Origin: an uncultured Algibacter sp.
GTDB taxonomy: Bacteria > Bacteroidota > Bacteroidia > Flavobacteriales > Flavobacteriaceae
Assembly: GCF_947495925.1 (NCBI RefSeq)
Contig: NZ_CANMAU010000002.1
Coordinates: 248,001-312,000, forward strand
Reading direction: 5' to 3'
Length of the DNA: 64,000 nucleotides
Shown here: in pieces, positions 1-9,091 of the stretch
Layout of the letters: the number at the start of each line of letters is the position of its first letter
How positions within the stretch are numbered: the stretch's first letter is position 1
Made by a program: the position numbers and the translations under genes
Notes under the pieces: model-generated
Databases searched by the model: none
What the model was told of the DNA's origin: nothing
Seen by the model: the letters and a program-made list of their open reading frames with translations, nothing else

Positions 1-2990
1 CCAAATACACCAATTAAACTTAAAAAGATAGCTAACATAATGATTCCAGGTTTTGAAACTGAGTTGAATTGGAATATTAGGATAAAGAAAATTAAACCTA
101 AACCAGTGAAAAAAGCACCCATTAAGAAGGCCATTTGTTTATTTTGTTCTTCTATTTGACCGGTATAATCAATCTTAACAGCGTCTGGTTTTTGAGTAAA
201 ACTTTGCATTTCATTTTGAATCTGTGAAACTATTGCTCCTGCATCTGTATACCCTGGAGCGAGTGCAGAATATAAAGTTACTACACGCTTTACATCTTTG
301 TGCTTAATTGCGCTAAAACCAGAAGAGTTATTTTGCTTAGCTACAGCAGATACAGGGACTTCTTTAATTTGTCCACTGGCCATATCTCTAAACGTGATTT
401 TCTGATTGAATATGGCGCTCGTATTGTATCTAGTTTCTTCATTAAATCGAACATAAATATCGTAATCTTCACCGTCTTCCTTATAGATGCCCGCTTTAGC
501 TCCAAAAATGGCATTACGTAATTGCTGACCTACTTGACCTGATGTTACACCGAGTTCTCCAGCTTTTTTTCTGTCAACCTCTACTTGCATTGATGGTTTC
601 GATTTGTTTACGTCAATTTTTAACTCATCAATACCTTGAATATTCTTTGAGTTGATAAAATCACGCATCAATTCGGCAGTAGCAATTAATTCGGAATAAT
701 TTTCACCTTCTAATTCAACATTTATAGGATATCCGGCAGGAGGACCAACAGCATCTTTTTCAACCGAAATAGCCACCCCAGGATACACATCTTTTAAATC
801 TTCTTGAACTTTTTTGAGTAAAATATTACTGTCTGCACCATCTCTAAATTTATATTCTCGCATGGTCGCAGTAATTTTTCCACGATGTGGCATTTCTGCC
901 GCTGAACCACCGTCTGTTTGTGGATTACCTGCACCTTCCCCAACTTGCGATACTGCACTTTCTGTTAAGAAATTAAAATCACCATGCATATAAGATTCTT
1001 CATTTATAATCTTATAAACGCGTTGCTCAATATCTTTAGTGATGGCATTTGTTTTTTTAATATCAGTCCCTTCAGGATATTCTATATAAACAATAATTTG
1101 ATTAGGTGTGTTGTCTGGAAAAAACTCAACTTTAGTACGTTGACTTCCAACAGAAGCTCCAAACCCCATAAAAGCAACAAATAATAGAATTACCGTACCT
1201 ATGGATATAACTTGAGGCATTTTTCCACTTAAGGCAAAGCGTAATGTTCTCTCATAAAAACGCTCCCATCTAGGTAGTATATTGTTTTGGAATCCGTTTG
1301 CCCATTTTCTTAAAAACAGTCTATACATCCATAATAAGCCAACCGTAACAATCATTAAAGTACCTAAGCCTCTGTAGCTACCACCTGCAACTAAAATAAG
1401 TAAACCAATACCACCAACAATAGCCGATATTTTTATAATTTGTTTTAAGGGCATATCCTTGTCTTCAGTTGTCATAAACTGAGAAACCATTACAGAATTA
1501 AAGAAAATGGCAACGAATAAGGATGATCCTAATACCACCGATAGTGTAATTGGAAAATATATCATGAACTGCCCCATAACCCCAGGCCATAACCCTAGAG
1601 GGATAAATGCTGCTACGGTTGTTGCTGTAGAGATAATAATAGGAAATGCAATTTCTCCAATACCTTTTTTGGCTGCTTCAACCCGGGTCATTCCTTCAGA
1701 CATCAATCGGTACACATTTTCAACAACTACAATGCCGTTATCAACCAACATACCCAGACCCATAATAAGTCCGAATAAAATCATGGTATTCATGGTGTAT
1801 CCTAGATAGTTTAATATCATGAGCGACATAAACATGGACATAGGAATTGCGAACCCAACAAACAGGGCGTTCTTAAACCCTAAGAAAAACATCAATACGG
1901 TTACTACTAGAATGATTCCGAAAATAATATTGTTAACCAAATCATCCACTTGACCAATAGTTTTTGATGACTGATCGTTAGCAACAGTTACTTCCAAATC
2001 TGGAGGGAATACGTTTTCAATAGCATTGTCTACAATAACCTGAATTTGTTCTGCGGCAGCCACCATGTTTTTTCCAGCACGTTTTTTAACATCCAACATA
2101 ACAACAGGGTGTCCAAACTCCCTAGCGTAAGTTGTACGGTCTTCATCTTTAAAAGTTACTTTAGCAATATCTCTTAAATAAATGGGGTTATTACGTTCCG
2201 ACTTAACTACAAAGTTCTCTAACTCTTTTGGGTCTTCAATTTCACCAAGTATTCTTATGGTTCGTCTTTGGCCACTGGTAATTAAGTTACCCGCAGACAT
2301 GGTCATGTTCTCTCTACTAATGGTATTAATAACATCGTCAAAACTAACTTGTGCAGCCATCATCGTGTATATGTCGACTGCGACTTCAACTTCTTTTTCT
2401 TGAGCACCACGGATATCTACCTGCTTAATCTCTTGTAAGCTTTCTATTTCGTCTTCAAGGTATTCACCATATTCTTTGAGCTTATCTACGGGGTAATCTC
2501 CTGAAATATTAATGTTTAGGATAGGGATTTCCTCAGACATGCTTAAATCAAAAACATTAGGTTCTACCTTAGCCCCATTAAACGTGGGCCAGTCTTCACC
2601 AGAAGTTTCAGAATCTACTTCATCTTTTACCTTTTGTTTTGCAGCTTCAACCGAAATATTTTCGTCAAACTCTACAATTACAATAGAATAATCTTCTTGT
2701 GAGGTAGAGGTGATTTCAACCACATTACTCACAGTTTTTAATTTATCCTCAATAGGGTCAGTTATCAGTTTCTCAATATCTTCAGCGGTATTACCAGGGT
2801 AAACAGAACTGATGTAAATTTTGGTTTCTTTTATTTCAGGGAAGTTTTCTCTGGGCATACTAAAATATGCGCCAGCTCCAAGGAATAATATCAAAGCAAT
2901 CAAAACATACATGGTTGTTTTGTTATTGATAGCCCAAGAGGATAAACCAAATTCCTTGTTTACTTTTTGCTTCTTTTTATCTTTAGTCAT
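1..2990 (-). CDS. Efflux RND transporter permease subunit (AcrB/MdtB/HAE1 type), 3' end truncated by window edge
   Basis: Continuous minus-strand reading frame starting at ATG (complement of 2988-2990): MTKDKKKQKVNKEFGLSSWAINNKTTMYVLIALILFLGAGAYFSMPRENFPEI...; RND permease motifs such as GLIMGLGMLVDNGIVVVENVYR; missing from the ORF track because it runs off the window. Confidence 0.93.
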   Translation of the reverse strand, partial: MTKDKKKQKVNKEFGLSSWAINNKTTMYVLIALILFLGAGAYFSMPRENFPEIKETKIYISSVYPGNTAEDIEKLITDPIEDKLKTVSNVVEITSTSQEDYSIVIVEFDENISVEAAKQKVKDEVDSETSGEDWPTFNGAKVEPNVFDLSMSEEIPILNINISGDYPVDKLKEYGEYLEDEIESLQEIKQVDIRGAQEKEVEVAVDIYTMMAAQVSFDDVINTISRENMTMSAGNLITSGQRRTIRILGEIEDPKELENFVVKSERNNPIYLRDIAKVTFKDEDRTTYAREFGHPVVMLDVKKRAGKNMVAAAEQIQVIVDNAIENVFPPDLEVTVANDQSSKTIGQVDDLVNNIIFGIILVVTVLMFFLGFKNALFVGFAIPMSMFMSLMILNYLGYTMNTMILFGLIMGLGMLVDNGIVVVENVYRLMSEGMTRVEAAKKGIGEIAFPIIISTATTVAAFIPLGLWPGVMGQFMIYFPITLSVVLGSSLFVAIFFNSVMVSQFMTTEDKDMPLKQIIKISAIVGGIGLLILVAGGSYRGLGTLMIVTVGLLWMYRLFLRKWANGFQNNILPRWERFYERTLRFALSGKMPQVISIGTVILLFVAFMGFGASVGSQRTKVEFFPDNTPNQIIVYIEYPEGTDIKKTNAITKDIEQRVYKIINEESYMHGDFNFLTESAVSQVGEGAGNPQTDGGSAAEMPHRGKITATMREYKFRDGADSNILLKKVQEDLKDVYPGVAISVEKDAVGPPAGYPINVELEGENYSELIATAELMRDFINSKNIQGIDELKIDVNKSKPSMQVEVDRKKAGELGVTSGQVGQQLRNAIFGAKAGIYKEDGEDYDIYVRFNEETRYNTSAIFNQKITFRDMASGQIKEVPVSAVAKQNNSSGFSAIKHKDVKRVVTLYSALAPGYTDAGAIVSQIQNEMQSFTQKPDAVKIDYTGQIEEQNKQMAFLMGAFFTGLGLIFFILIFQFNSVSKPGIIMLAIFLSLIGVF

Positions 2991-3010
2991 TGTTCGGGTA
3001 GTCTTTAGTT

Positions 3011-4189
3011 TTATTTAGCTTCTTCAATTACAAGAATTTTTACTTCTTGTCCTTCTTTCACACTTCTAGCACCTTCTTCAATAATCTCTTCTCCATTTTC
3101 AATACCAGATAACACTTCAATAAAATCGCCTTGTGTTTTACCTGTTTTAATAATGACACGCTTTGCTTTTGCTTTATTATTCGCTTTATCGACAATGGTA
3201 TATACGTACTGCTGTCCTAAAGCATTTTCTGAAATAATACTCTGAGGAATTAATATGGTATTTTCGTTTGAATAATCATTGATTTTAAGTCTAGCAGTAA
3301 GGTTAGGTTTAATAGACTTGTCGTGATTAGGAATGGCAACTTCAACTTTAAATGTTCGGTTTGCGGGGTTTATAAAATTCCCTGCCTGACGTACCTTCGT
3401 GTCTAATTCTCGACCCAAAACCGGGAAATATACTTTTACCTCTTTACCTTTAGTAATATCTGAAACGTAACGTTCCGGAACATCAGTTTCAATATACATA
3501 TTGTTGAGGTTAACGATTCTAAACAATTGAGATTGCCCGGGAGCTACAACGCTTCCTTGTTCTGTAATGACATCATCAATAGTTCCAGAAAAGGGCGCTC
3601 TTACTTCTGTTTTTCCCACCTGCTGTGTTAATTGATTGGTAGCTTGCAATTGCGCTTCGTAAGTTGCTTTGGCTTGTAGATATTGTATTTCACTACCAAT
3701 TTTTTGTTTCCATAAACGGTCTTGACGCTCGAAGGTTGTTTTTGCTAACTCCGTTTGAATTTTTAATTGAGACAGTTGTTGACTTAATCCACCATCATCA
3801 ATTTTTGCTAAAAGTTGCCCTTTATTTACTTTTTGACCTTCTTTCACATACACATGAGTTAGTACCCCAGAAAACTCCGGATAAATAACCAAGTTTTGTT
3901 TTGTGCTTACACTTCCTTGCAGTTCGGTAAAATGATTAAAAACAGCTGCTTTAGCTTTAAAAGTGGTAATTAAAGGCACTTTTGCTTGTGGATTCAATAC
4001 CTTTATTTTCTTTTCTAATTGTTTTAATTGTGCTGCAATTTCTTGAGCACTGGCATCTAATTCGCTTTTCTTTTTTCTGATTAGTTCTAAATCATCAGAA
4101 GCTAATATGTCTTCAACAGACTTTTTACTTTCAGAACCACATGAACTTAAAAGAACAGTAGCAAATAATAAGGTGTATATCGTTTTCAT
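3011..4189 (-). CDS. Efflux RND transporter periplasmic adaptor subunit (HlyD/MFP family lipoprotein)
   Basis: Lipoprotein signal LLSSCGSE, coiled-coil hairpin, lipoyl-like VKEGQKVNKGQLLAKID, beta-barrel region APFSGTIDDVITEQGSVV; lies between RND permease and TolC. Confidence 0.94.
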   Translation of the reverse strand: MKTIYTLLFATVLLSSCGSESKKSVEDILASDDLELIRKKKSELDASAQEIAAQLKQLEKKIKVLNPQAKVPLITTFKAKAAVFNHFTELQGSVSTKQNLVIYPEFSGVLTHVYVKEGQKVNKGQLLAKIDDGGLSQQLSQLKIQTELAKTTFERQDRLWKQKIGSEIQYLQAKATYEAQLQATNQLTQQVGKTEVRAPFSGTIDDVITEQGSVVAPGQSQLFRIVNLNNMYIETDVPERYVSDITKGKEVKVYFPVLGRELDTKVRQAGNFINPANRTFKVEVAIPNHDKSIKPNLTARLKINDYSNENTILIPQSIISENALGQQYVYTIVDKANNKAKAKRVIIKTGKTQGDFIEVLSGIENGEEIIEEGARSVKEGQEVKILVIEEAK

Positions 4190-4213
4190 TGTGTTTGTTT
4201 TTGATAGAGTAGT

Positions 4214-5566
4214 TTATTGATTGATGCGGTTTAATAACGTTTCTAAAGTTGCTTTCTTGGTAATAACGTCTAGCATGGCTTGAAGGAATTCTTGCTGTGC
4301 CGTGTATAGTTGTATTTGTGCTTGTCTCAATTCAAAACTTGAGGCAATACCTTCGAAGAATTTGGTTTGATTTTTAGCTTCAATGCGCTCAGCTAAATCT
4401 AAACTTTCTTTCTTATTGGAATAATCTTCAATGGAGTATTGATAATCACTCTGAGCTGTAGCAATATCTAGCTTAATACGCTGCTCGGTTTCAATTAAAT
4501 CGTCCGAGGCTTTTGCGTAATCAATTTTAGCACGTTGTGTGGCAGCACTTCGTCCACCAGAACTAAAAATGGGAATATTCATTCCAACACCAAAAACGGC
4601 AAAACCAAAGTAGTCTTGTCCTTTGTCGAAAAATGTAAAATCATCACCAAAGGAATTGTACCCGCCATTAAAAAAAGCATTTATAGAAGGCATAGCATCA
4701 CTTTTGGCTAGCTTAATTAATAATTCTTTAGATGTTTTATCATTCTCAGCAATTTGGTAGTCTATATTGTCTTCAACAGTAAAAGGATCACTTATCAATC
4801 CTAAATTTACGTTTCTAGCTGTTAAGGTTTCTAGGTTATCCAATAATGTTGTAGGGTGTTTAATGTCTAGTCCCATTGTCATGTTCAACATTTGCAAAGA
4901 GACTTCTCTAACCCGTTCGCTTCGGTTTAAAGCACTTTCAATATCAGCAAGCGTAATTTTTAATTGTTCAACACTTTCTTCTTCTTCTAAGCCATTTTCG
5001 AAAATTTTGGTAGTCTCGTCAAGATTCTTTTGAAGGGTTGCTCTATTTTCCTTTAGAATAGCCACTGTTTCTTCACTTAAAAGTACATTGCCATAGGCGT
5101 TTATAGTACCTTTTCGAACCTCAAGATCCGTCTTTTCTTTAGCATTCTTAGATATCTCTAAAAATACTTTTGCAGACTGAAGACCTACAATATATGAACC
5201 ATCAAATATGAGCTGGCTTAAAGATGCAGAAGCTGAAAGGTTTTGTTTAGCTCCAAAAACTACAGGGACTAAAGGTGAATCTGGATCTTCAAAATCACTT
5301 GGTATTACATTAACTTGTTGTTTTAAGTTGTTTTGGTAATCTATTTGCCCATTTAATTGTGGTAGTCCAATAGCGATAGTTTCCCACTTTTGTTTATAAG
5401 CGGCTTCTACATCTCTAGAAGCGTTTTTGGCATTTCTATTGTTTTCTATGGCATAGTCAATAGCTTCTTGTAAGGTGAAGCTTTGTTTTGTCTCTTGGGG
5501 TTTTTCTTGGGAAAAGCCCGAGAAAACAGATAGTAAACTAAAACATAGTATTAGTTTGATTTTCAT
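4214..5566 (-). CDS. TolC family outer membrane efflux protein
   Basis: Signal peptide, repeated TolC helical domains, adjacent to MFP and RND genes. Confidence 0.93.
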   Translation of the reverse strand: MKIKLILCFSLLSVFSGFSQEKPQETKQSFTLQEAIDYAIENNRNAKNASRDVEAAYKQKWETIAIGLPQLNGQIDYQNNLKQQVNVIPSDFEDPDSPLVPVVFGAKQNLSASASLSQLIFDGSYIVGLQSAKVFLEISKNAKEKTDLEVRKGTINAYGNVLLSEETVAILKENRATLQKNLDETTKIFENGLEEEESVEQLKITLADIESALNRSERVREVSLQMLNMTMGLDIKHPTTLLDNLETLTARNVNLGLISDPFTVEDNIDYQIAENDKTSKELLIKLAKSDAMPSINAFFNGGYNSFGDDFTFFDKGQDYFGFAVFGVGMNIPIFSSGGRSAATQRAKIDYAKASDDLIETEQRIKLDIATAQSDYQYSIEDYSNKKESLDLAERIEAKNQTKFFEGIASSFELRQAQIQLYTAQQEFLQAMLDVITKKATLETLLNRINQ

Positions 5567-5567
5567 T

Positions 5568-6173
5568 TTATGATTGATTTGATGTTATAAATTTGTTTAA
5601 TGTTTCTAAGCCCTTAGGGGTGCAAATACCTCTAAGGTGATATTCTAAATAGTTGCTCAATAGCATATGCATTGAAAACTGTTTCTCTGGAAATAAGTCT
5701 TTATCCTTTATAGCAAGCATAATACTGAAGTAAATTCTTGAAATAAAATGAACATCTATTTCCTTTCTGTAAAGTTCTTGCTTAATACCTCTATTAAGGT
5801 TATTAATAACACAAGTCTGCATGACCTCAAATTGTTTTCCCTTTAGTGTATTACATATTTTAGGGTAATATTTTTGCAATTGATATTGAGGCGAAGACTT
5901 CTCATCTTTCAAGTGTTCCATGATAAACTGCTTGATGCTATAAATTTCTTCAATGGGATTTTTTTCTAAAGCACATATTTGATTAATACCTTCAGAAATG
6001 CATCCAAATAGATACATAGTCGTAGCTTCTACCAATTTGGTCTTATTGTCAAAGTGTAAATAAATGGTCTTTTTTGATATGCCTAGGTTGTTAGCAATAT
6101 CATCCATAGTAACACTTTTAAAACCAAGGTTTAAGAATAATTCTGTTGCGCCAATTAAAATCTTTTCTCTCAT
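5568..6173 (-). CDS. TetR/AcrR family transcriptional regulator; start revised to ATG (MREKILIGATELFLNLGFKSVTMDDIANNLGISKKTIYLHF)
   Basis: Classic TetR HTH. The ORF-track start at 6185 is a TTG inside a TAGATTTG -7 box. Confidence 0.92.
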   Translation of the reverse strand: MREKILIGATELFLNLGFKSVTMDDIANNLGISKKTIYLHFDNKTKLVEATTMYLFGCISEGINQICALEKNPIEEIYSIKQFIMEHLKDEKSSPQYQLQKYYPKICNTLKGKQFEVMQTCVINNLNRGIKQELYRKEIDVHFISRIYFSIMLAIKDKDLFPEKQFSMHMLLSNYLEYHLRGICTPKGLETLNKFITSNQS

Positions 6174-6182
6174 AATTGGGGG

Positions 6183-6190
6183 CAAATCTA
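6183..6190 (-). promoter_or_regulatory. Predicted -7 box (TAGATTTG) of the tetR-efflux operon
   Basis: Matches Bacteroidetes TAnnTTTG, 9 nt upstream of the tetR ATG. Confidence 0.55.
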
Positions 6191-6194
6191 CAAC

Positions 6195-6224
6195 AGGAAA
6201 CTTTAAAAACCTAAAAAGTTTCCT
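6195..6224. promoter_or_regulatory. Perfect palindrome AGGAAACTTT-N10-AAAGTTTCCT, candidate TetR operator
   Basis: 10-bp perfect inverted repeat directly upstream of tetR, in the tetR/polyprenyl synthetase intergenic region. Confidence 0.7.
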
Positions 6225-6286
6225 AAGTTTTAATGTTTTCTTAACACTAAATTTAATTTCACTCTAAAAAATATGAGGATTTACAT

Positions 6287-6294
6287 TATTTTTG
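6287..6294 (+). promoter_or_regulatory. Predicted -7 box (TATTTTTG) of the polyprenyl synthetase gene
   Basis: TAnnTTTG match 4 nt before the ATG at 6299. Confidence 0.5.
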
Positions 6295-6298
6295 TTCG

Positions 6299-7273
6299 AT
6301 GCTTTCAATTGAAAAATACCAACATCAGTTTGTTCAGTTTTTAGAGAACTATACTACAGAAAAAGAACCTCAAAATTTATACGAACCCATAACCTATATT
6401 CTAGGCTTAGGAGGTAAGCGGTTACGACCTGTTTTAACCTTAATGACCGCTGATGTTTTTAATGGACGTTATGAAAAGGCCTTAAATGCAGCTTTAAGTG
6501 TTGAGGTTTTTCATAATTTTTCACTTGTTCATGATGACATTATGGATGATGCGCCCTTAAGACGTGGAGAGACCACAGTTCATGAAAAATGGGATGTAAA
6601 TACCGGAATTTTATCTGGAGATGCGATGCTAATTATGGCATATCAACTCTTTGAAAATTATGAAGCAACTACCTTTCAAGCTTTGGCTAGATTGTTTAGT
6701 AAAACGGCACTTGAGGTTTGCGAGGGGCAACAATATGACGTGGATTTTGAAACTAGAAATGACGTTACAATTGATGAGTATTTAAAGATGATTGAATACA
6801 AAACAGCTGTTTTAGTTGGTGCTGCAATGCAAATGGGAGCGATAGTTGCAAAGGCGTCTATTACAGATCAAAATAACATTTACGAATTCGGTAAAAATTT
6901 AGGTATTGCTTTCCAACTACAAGATGATTATTTGGATGCTTTTGGAGACCCTAAAACCTTTGGAAAACAAGTAGGAGGTGATATTATTGAAAACAAGAAA
7001 ACCTATTTGTATTTAAAAGCACTAGAGTTTTCAAACGAAAGTGACCAGGAAGCATTGATAGCTTTATTTTCGTCAAATCCTGAAGATGTAAATACTAAAA
7101 TACAAACTGCCAAACAGTATTTTGAGACATCGGGGTCGGCAAAAGCAACAAAGGAGGCTATTCAAGAATATACTAATAAAGCCTTTGCGGTTTTAGAACC
7201 TTTGAATATTACAGACGATAAAAAGGAATTACTTAGGGCTTTTGGTTCTAGCTTAATGAATAGAACAGTGTAA
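6299..7273 (+). CDS. Polyprenyl (isoprenyl) diphosphate synthase
   Basis: Aspartate-rich motifs HDDIMDDAPLRRG and LQDDYLD, GGKRLRP. Confidence 0.96.
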   Translation: MLSIEKYQHQFVQFLENYTTEKEPQNLYEPITYILGLGGKRLRPVLTLMTADVFNGRYEKALNAALSVEVFHNFSLVHDDIMDDAPLRRGETTVHEKWDVNTGILSGDAMLIMAYQLFENYEATTFQALARLFSKTALEVCEGQQYDVDFETRNDVTIDEYLKMIEYKTAVLVGAAMQMGAIVAKASITDQNNIYEFGKNLGIAFQLQDDYLDAFGDPKTFGKQVGGDIIENKKTYLYLKALEFSNESDQEALIALFSSNPEDVNTKIQTAKQYFETSGSAKATKEAIQEYTNKAFAVLEPLNITDDKKELLRAFGSSLMNRTV

Positions 7274-7623
7274 TGCAATTACCAAATACTTTTGATACTT
7301 TAATTGCCGAAGCAAATAAATTAGACTTATATAAAAAACTAATCTTTCAATTGAATAAGGATTTTCAATTGGCTAATATCGATTTGGATTTTCATGAAGA
7401 TGTTTTACCTTCAAGCTTAAAACTAATTCTTCATGAAACTGTTTTTAAATTGATTCAAGAGAAGTTTACAGAATATCTTAACTTGCTTTATATTATTGAT
7501 GTTTCTGAAAGTCAGGTTAAAGCATTAGACGGGGATGATGTTTTAAAACTGTCTGAAAATGTGTCTTTTTTAATTTTGAAACGTGAATGGCAAAAAGTTT
7601 GGTTCAAGAATAAACATTCCTAA
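7273..7623 (+). CDS. Conserved hypothetical protein (116 aa)
   Basis: ORF overlapping the stop codon of the upstream synthase (translational coupling geometry). Confidence 0.75.
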   Translation: MQLPNTFDTLIAEANKLDLYKKLIFQLNKDFQLANIDLDFHEDVLPSSLKLILHETVFKLIQEKFTEYLNLLYIIDVSESQVKALDGDDVLKLSENVSFLILKREWQKVWFKNKHS

Positions 7624-7656
7624 ACCAAACCTTTTTTTTAATACTATTACCTATTA

Positions 7657-8373
7657 CTACTGAAAAGTTTTCTCTAACTGAATAGCTTTCGGGTGTAAGA
7701 TGTTATTTTCTAAATGTATATGTTGATGTAAATCTTGCTCAAATTCATCAAGTTTGGCGTACAAGGCTTTAAAGGTGTTACAAGCACCTTCTGGTGGTGT
7801 GTAATTGTTGGTAAGTTGAGCTATAATTTTAAAAGTATCGCCTGCAGATTCGTGTTCCGTTTCCATCATTTGAATAGGATTGTTAACCGTACCAAAGGAT
7901 GGTGTTGATGGTCTTGTTTTTTCCTTTTGTAGTTGAAGTAGTTTTTTAATATATGGGAACAGAATAAGTTCTTCCTTTTTTAAGTGCGCCGATAATTCAT
8001 TTGCAACTTCTATAAAGAGTTTGTTGATTTGTACAACTTCAGAATAATGGTGACCATGCACATGTGCAACTCTGTTAGAATATTGAAGAATTAATGGGAT
8101 GGATTCTTCCACATAGGTGTGATGAATATTGATTATATGATCAATTAAGAAATCAAGATTCCATGAATTATAATCATACGCTTTTGGAGCACTATCAACT
8201 TGTACTAATTCAGATTTTATTTTTTGGTAATCAAGCTGTTTTTTTTCACAGGCTTTTTCAATGGTAACACCGCCCCCACAGCAAAAGTCTATGCCGTGTT
8301 TTTTAAAAACATGAGCCGTTTTAATATTTTCGGCTACAACTTCGGCAACTGTTTTATTTTCTATAGTATTCAT
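7657..8373 (-). CDS. ric: Iron-sulfur cluster repair di-iron protein (Ric/ScdA/YtfE family)
   Basis: ScdA N-terminal motif HGIDFCCGGG; hemerythrin-like HxxE motifs in the C-terminal domain (HIHLENNILHPK). Confidence 0.95.
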   Translation of the reverse strand: MNTIENKTVAEVVAENIKTAHVFKKHGIDFCCGGGVTIEKACEKKQLDYQKIKSELVQVDSAPKAYDYNSWNLDFLIDHIINIHHTYVEESIPLILQYSNRVAHVHGHHYSEVVQINKLFIEVANELSAHLKKEELILFPYIKKLLQLQKEKTRPSTPSFGTVNNPIQMMETEHESAGDTFKIIAQLTNNYTPPEGACNTFKALYAKLDEFEQDLHQHIHLENNILHPKAIQLEKTFQ

Positions 8374-8390
8374 ATATTAAGTTTAAAATT

Positions 8391-8412
8391 AAAAAGATGT
8401 TTTTATCTTTTT
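8391..8412. promoter_or_regulatory. Inverted repeat AAAAAGAT-N6-ATCTTTTT, candidate operator of ric
   Basis: 8-bp perfect arms immediately downstream of a TATTTTTG -7 box on the minus strand (8420-8427). Confidence 0.5.
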
Positions 8413-8419
8413 TATATGT

Positions 8420-8427
8420 CAAAAATA
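8420..8427 (-). promoter_or_regulatory. Predicted -7 box (TATTTTTG) of ric
   Basis: TAnnTTTG on the minus strand (CAAAAATA on plus). Confidence 0.5.
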
Positions 8428-8470
8428 TGTATTGCACTGAATACAAAACATGATAATTGTTAGGGACAGG

Positions 8471-8974
8471 TTATTTAAGAGTTCTAAAGTATTCTAAAAT
8501 AGCTCTTGCATCTTCTTCAGATAGGTTTTGATTGGCCATAGGTGAACCGTTAAATTCTGTTAATAATGCTTTTGCAAGAGGGTCTTTTTGTACCATTTCT
8601 TCAGGCTTTAAAATCATATTCATTACCCATTCAGGAGACCTGCGTTCCAATATTCCAGTTGTTGACGGGCCAATAAATTTCTTATTAGGTCTATGGCAAG
8701 CGGTGCACATTTTTTTAAATACATCTGCCCCGTGTGCAGCCATGGTCTGGTCTATAGCAGTATCTAGTGAAATGAAAGTAATGGGACCAACGCCCTTATT
8801 GCTAAGGTCGACTATTTTTGATGCAGGTAACCTCGCTTCTGTAGTGGATGCTTTATTCTTAGTAGTTGTTTTCTTGTTGTACGAGAAACTTTCTTTCTTA
8901 TTAGTTCCTTTACCTCCACAGCTAACAATTAGAGCAAATACTGTTATAAATAAAAATTTCAGTAACGTTTTCAC
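8471..8974 (-). CDS. Mono-heme cytochrome c lipoprotein; likely GTG start (MKTLLKFLFITVFALIVSCGG)
   Basis: Heme motif CTACH, lipobox LIVSCGG; GTG at 8974 gives a clean lipoprotein signal peptide (ORF track uses TTG at 8992). Confidence 0.85.
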   Translation of the reverse strand: MKTLLKFLFITVFALIVSCGGKGTNKKESFSYNKKTTTKNKASTTEARLPASKIVDLSNKGVGPITFISLDTAIDQTMAAHGADVFKKMCTACHRPNKKFIGPSTTGILERRSPEWVMNMILKPEEMVQKDPLAKALLTEFNGSPMANQNLSEEDARAILEYFRTLK

Positions 8975-9023
8975 AAGAGTGTGTTTAATCAAACAAAACT
9001 AATGTCTTAGTAGTCAAAATAAT

Positions 9024-9037
9024 ATGATAAAAATCAT
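9024..9037. promoter_or_regulatory. CRP/FNR-type site ATGAT-AAAA-ATCAT between divergent cytochrome c and rrf2 genes
   Basis: TGAT-N4-ATCA core; centre 36.5 bp from the nearest edge of each divergent -7 box (8994-9001 minus, 9060-9067 plus). Confidence 0.55.
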
Positions 9038-9059
9038 TTTGGGCTATAAACATCTTTTT

Positions 9060-9067
9060 TAGATTTG
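9060..9067 (+). promoter_or_regulatory. Predicted promoter of rrf2 gene: TTTG (9038-9041) N18 TAGATTTG
   Basis: Matches Bacteroidetes -33 TTTG / -7 TAnnTTTG. Confidence 0.6.
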
Positions 9068-9091
9068 TTTTTAGTTTTATACTTTTATAAA

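Noticed and set aside
300-3018. Plus-strand ORFs of 60-100 aa at 300, 984, 1507, 2182 and 2821
   Set aside because: Antisense to a continuous, well-recognised RND permease reading frame on the minus strand.
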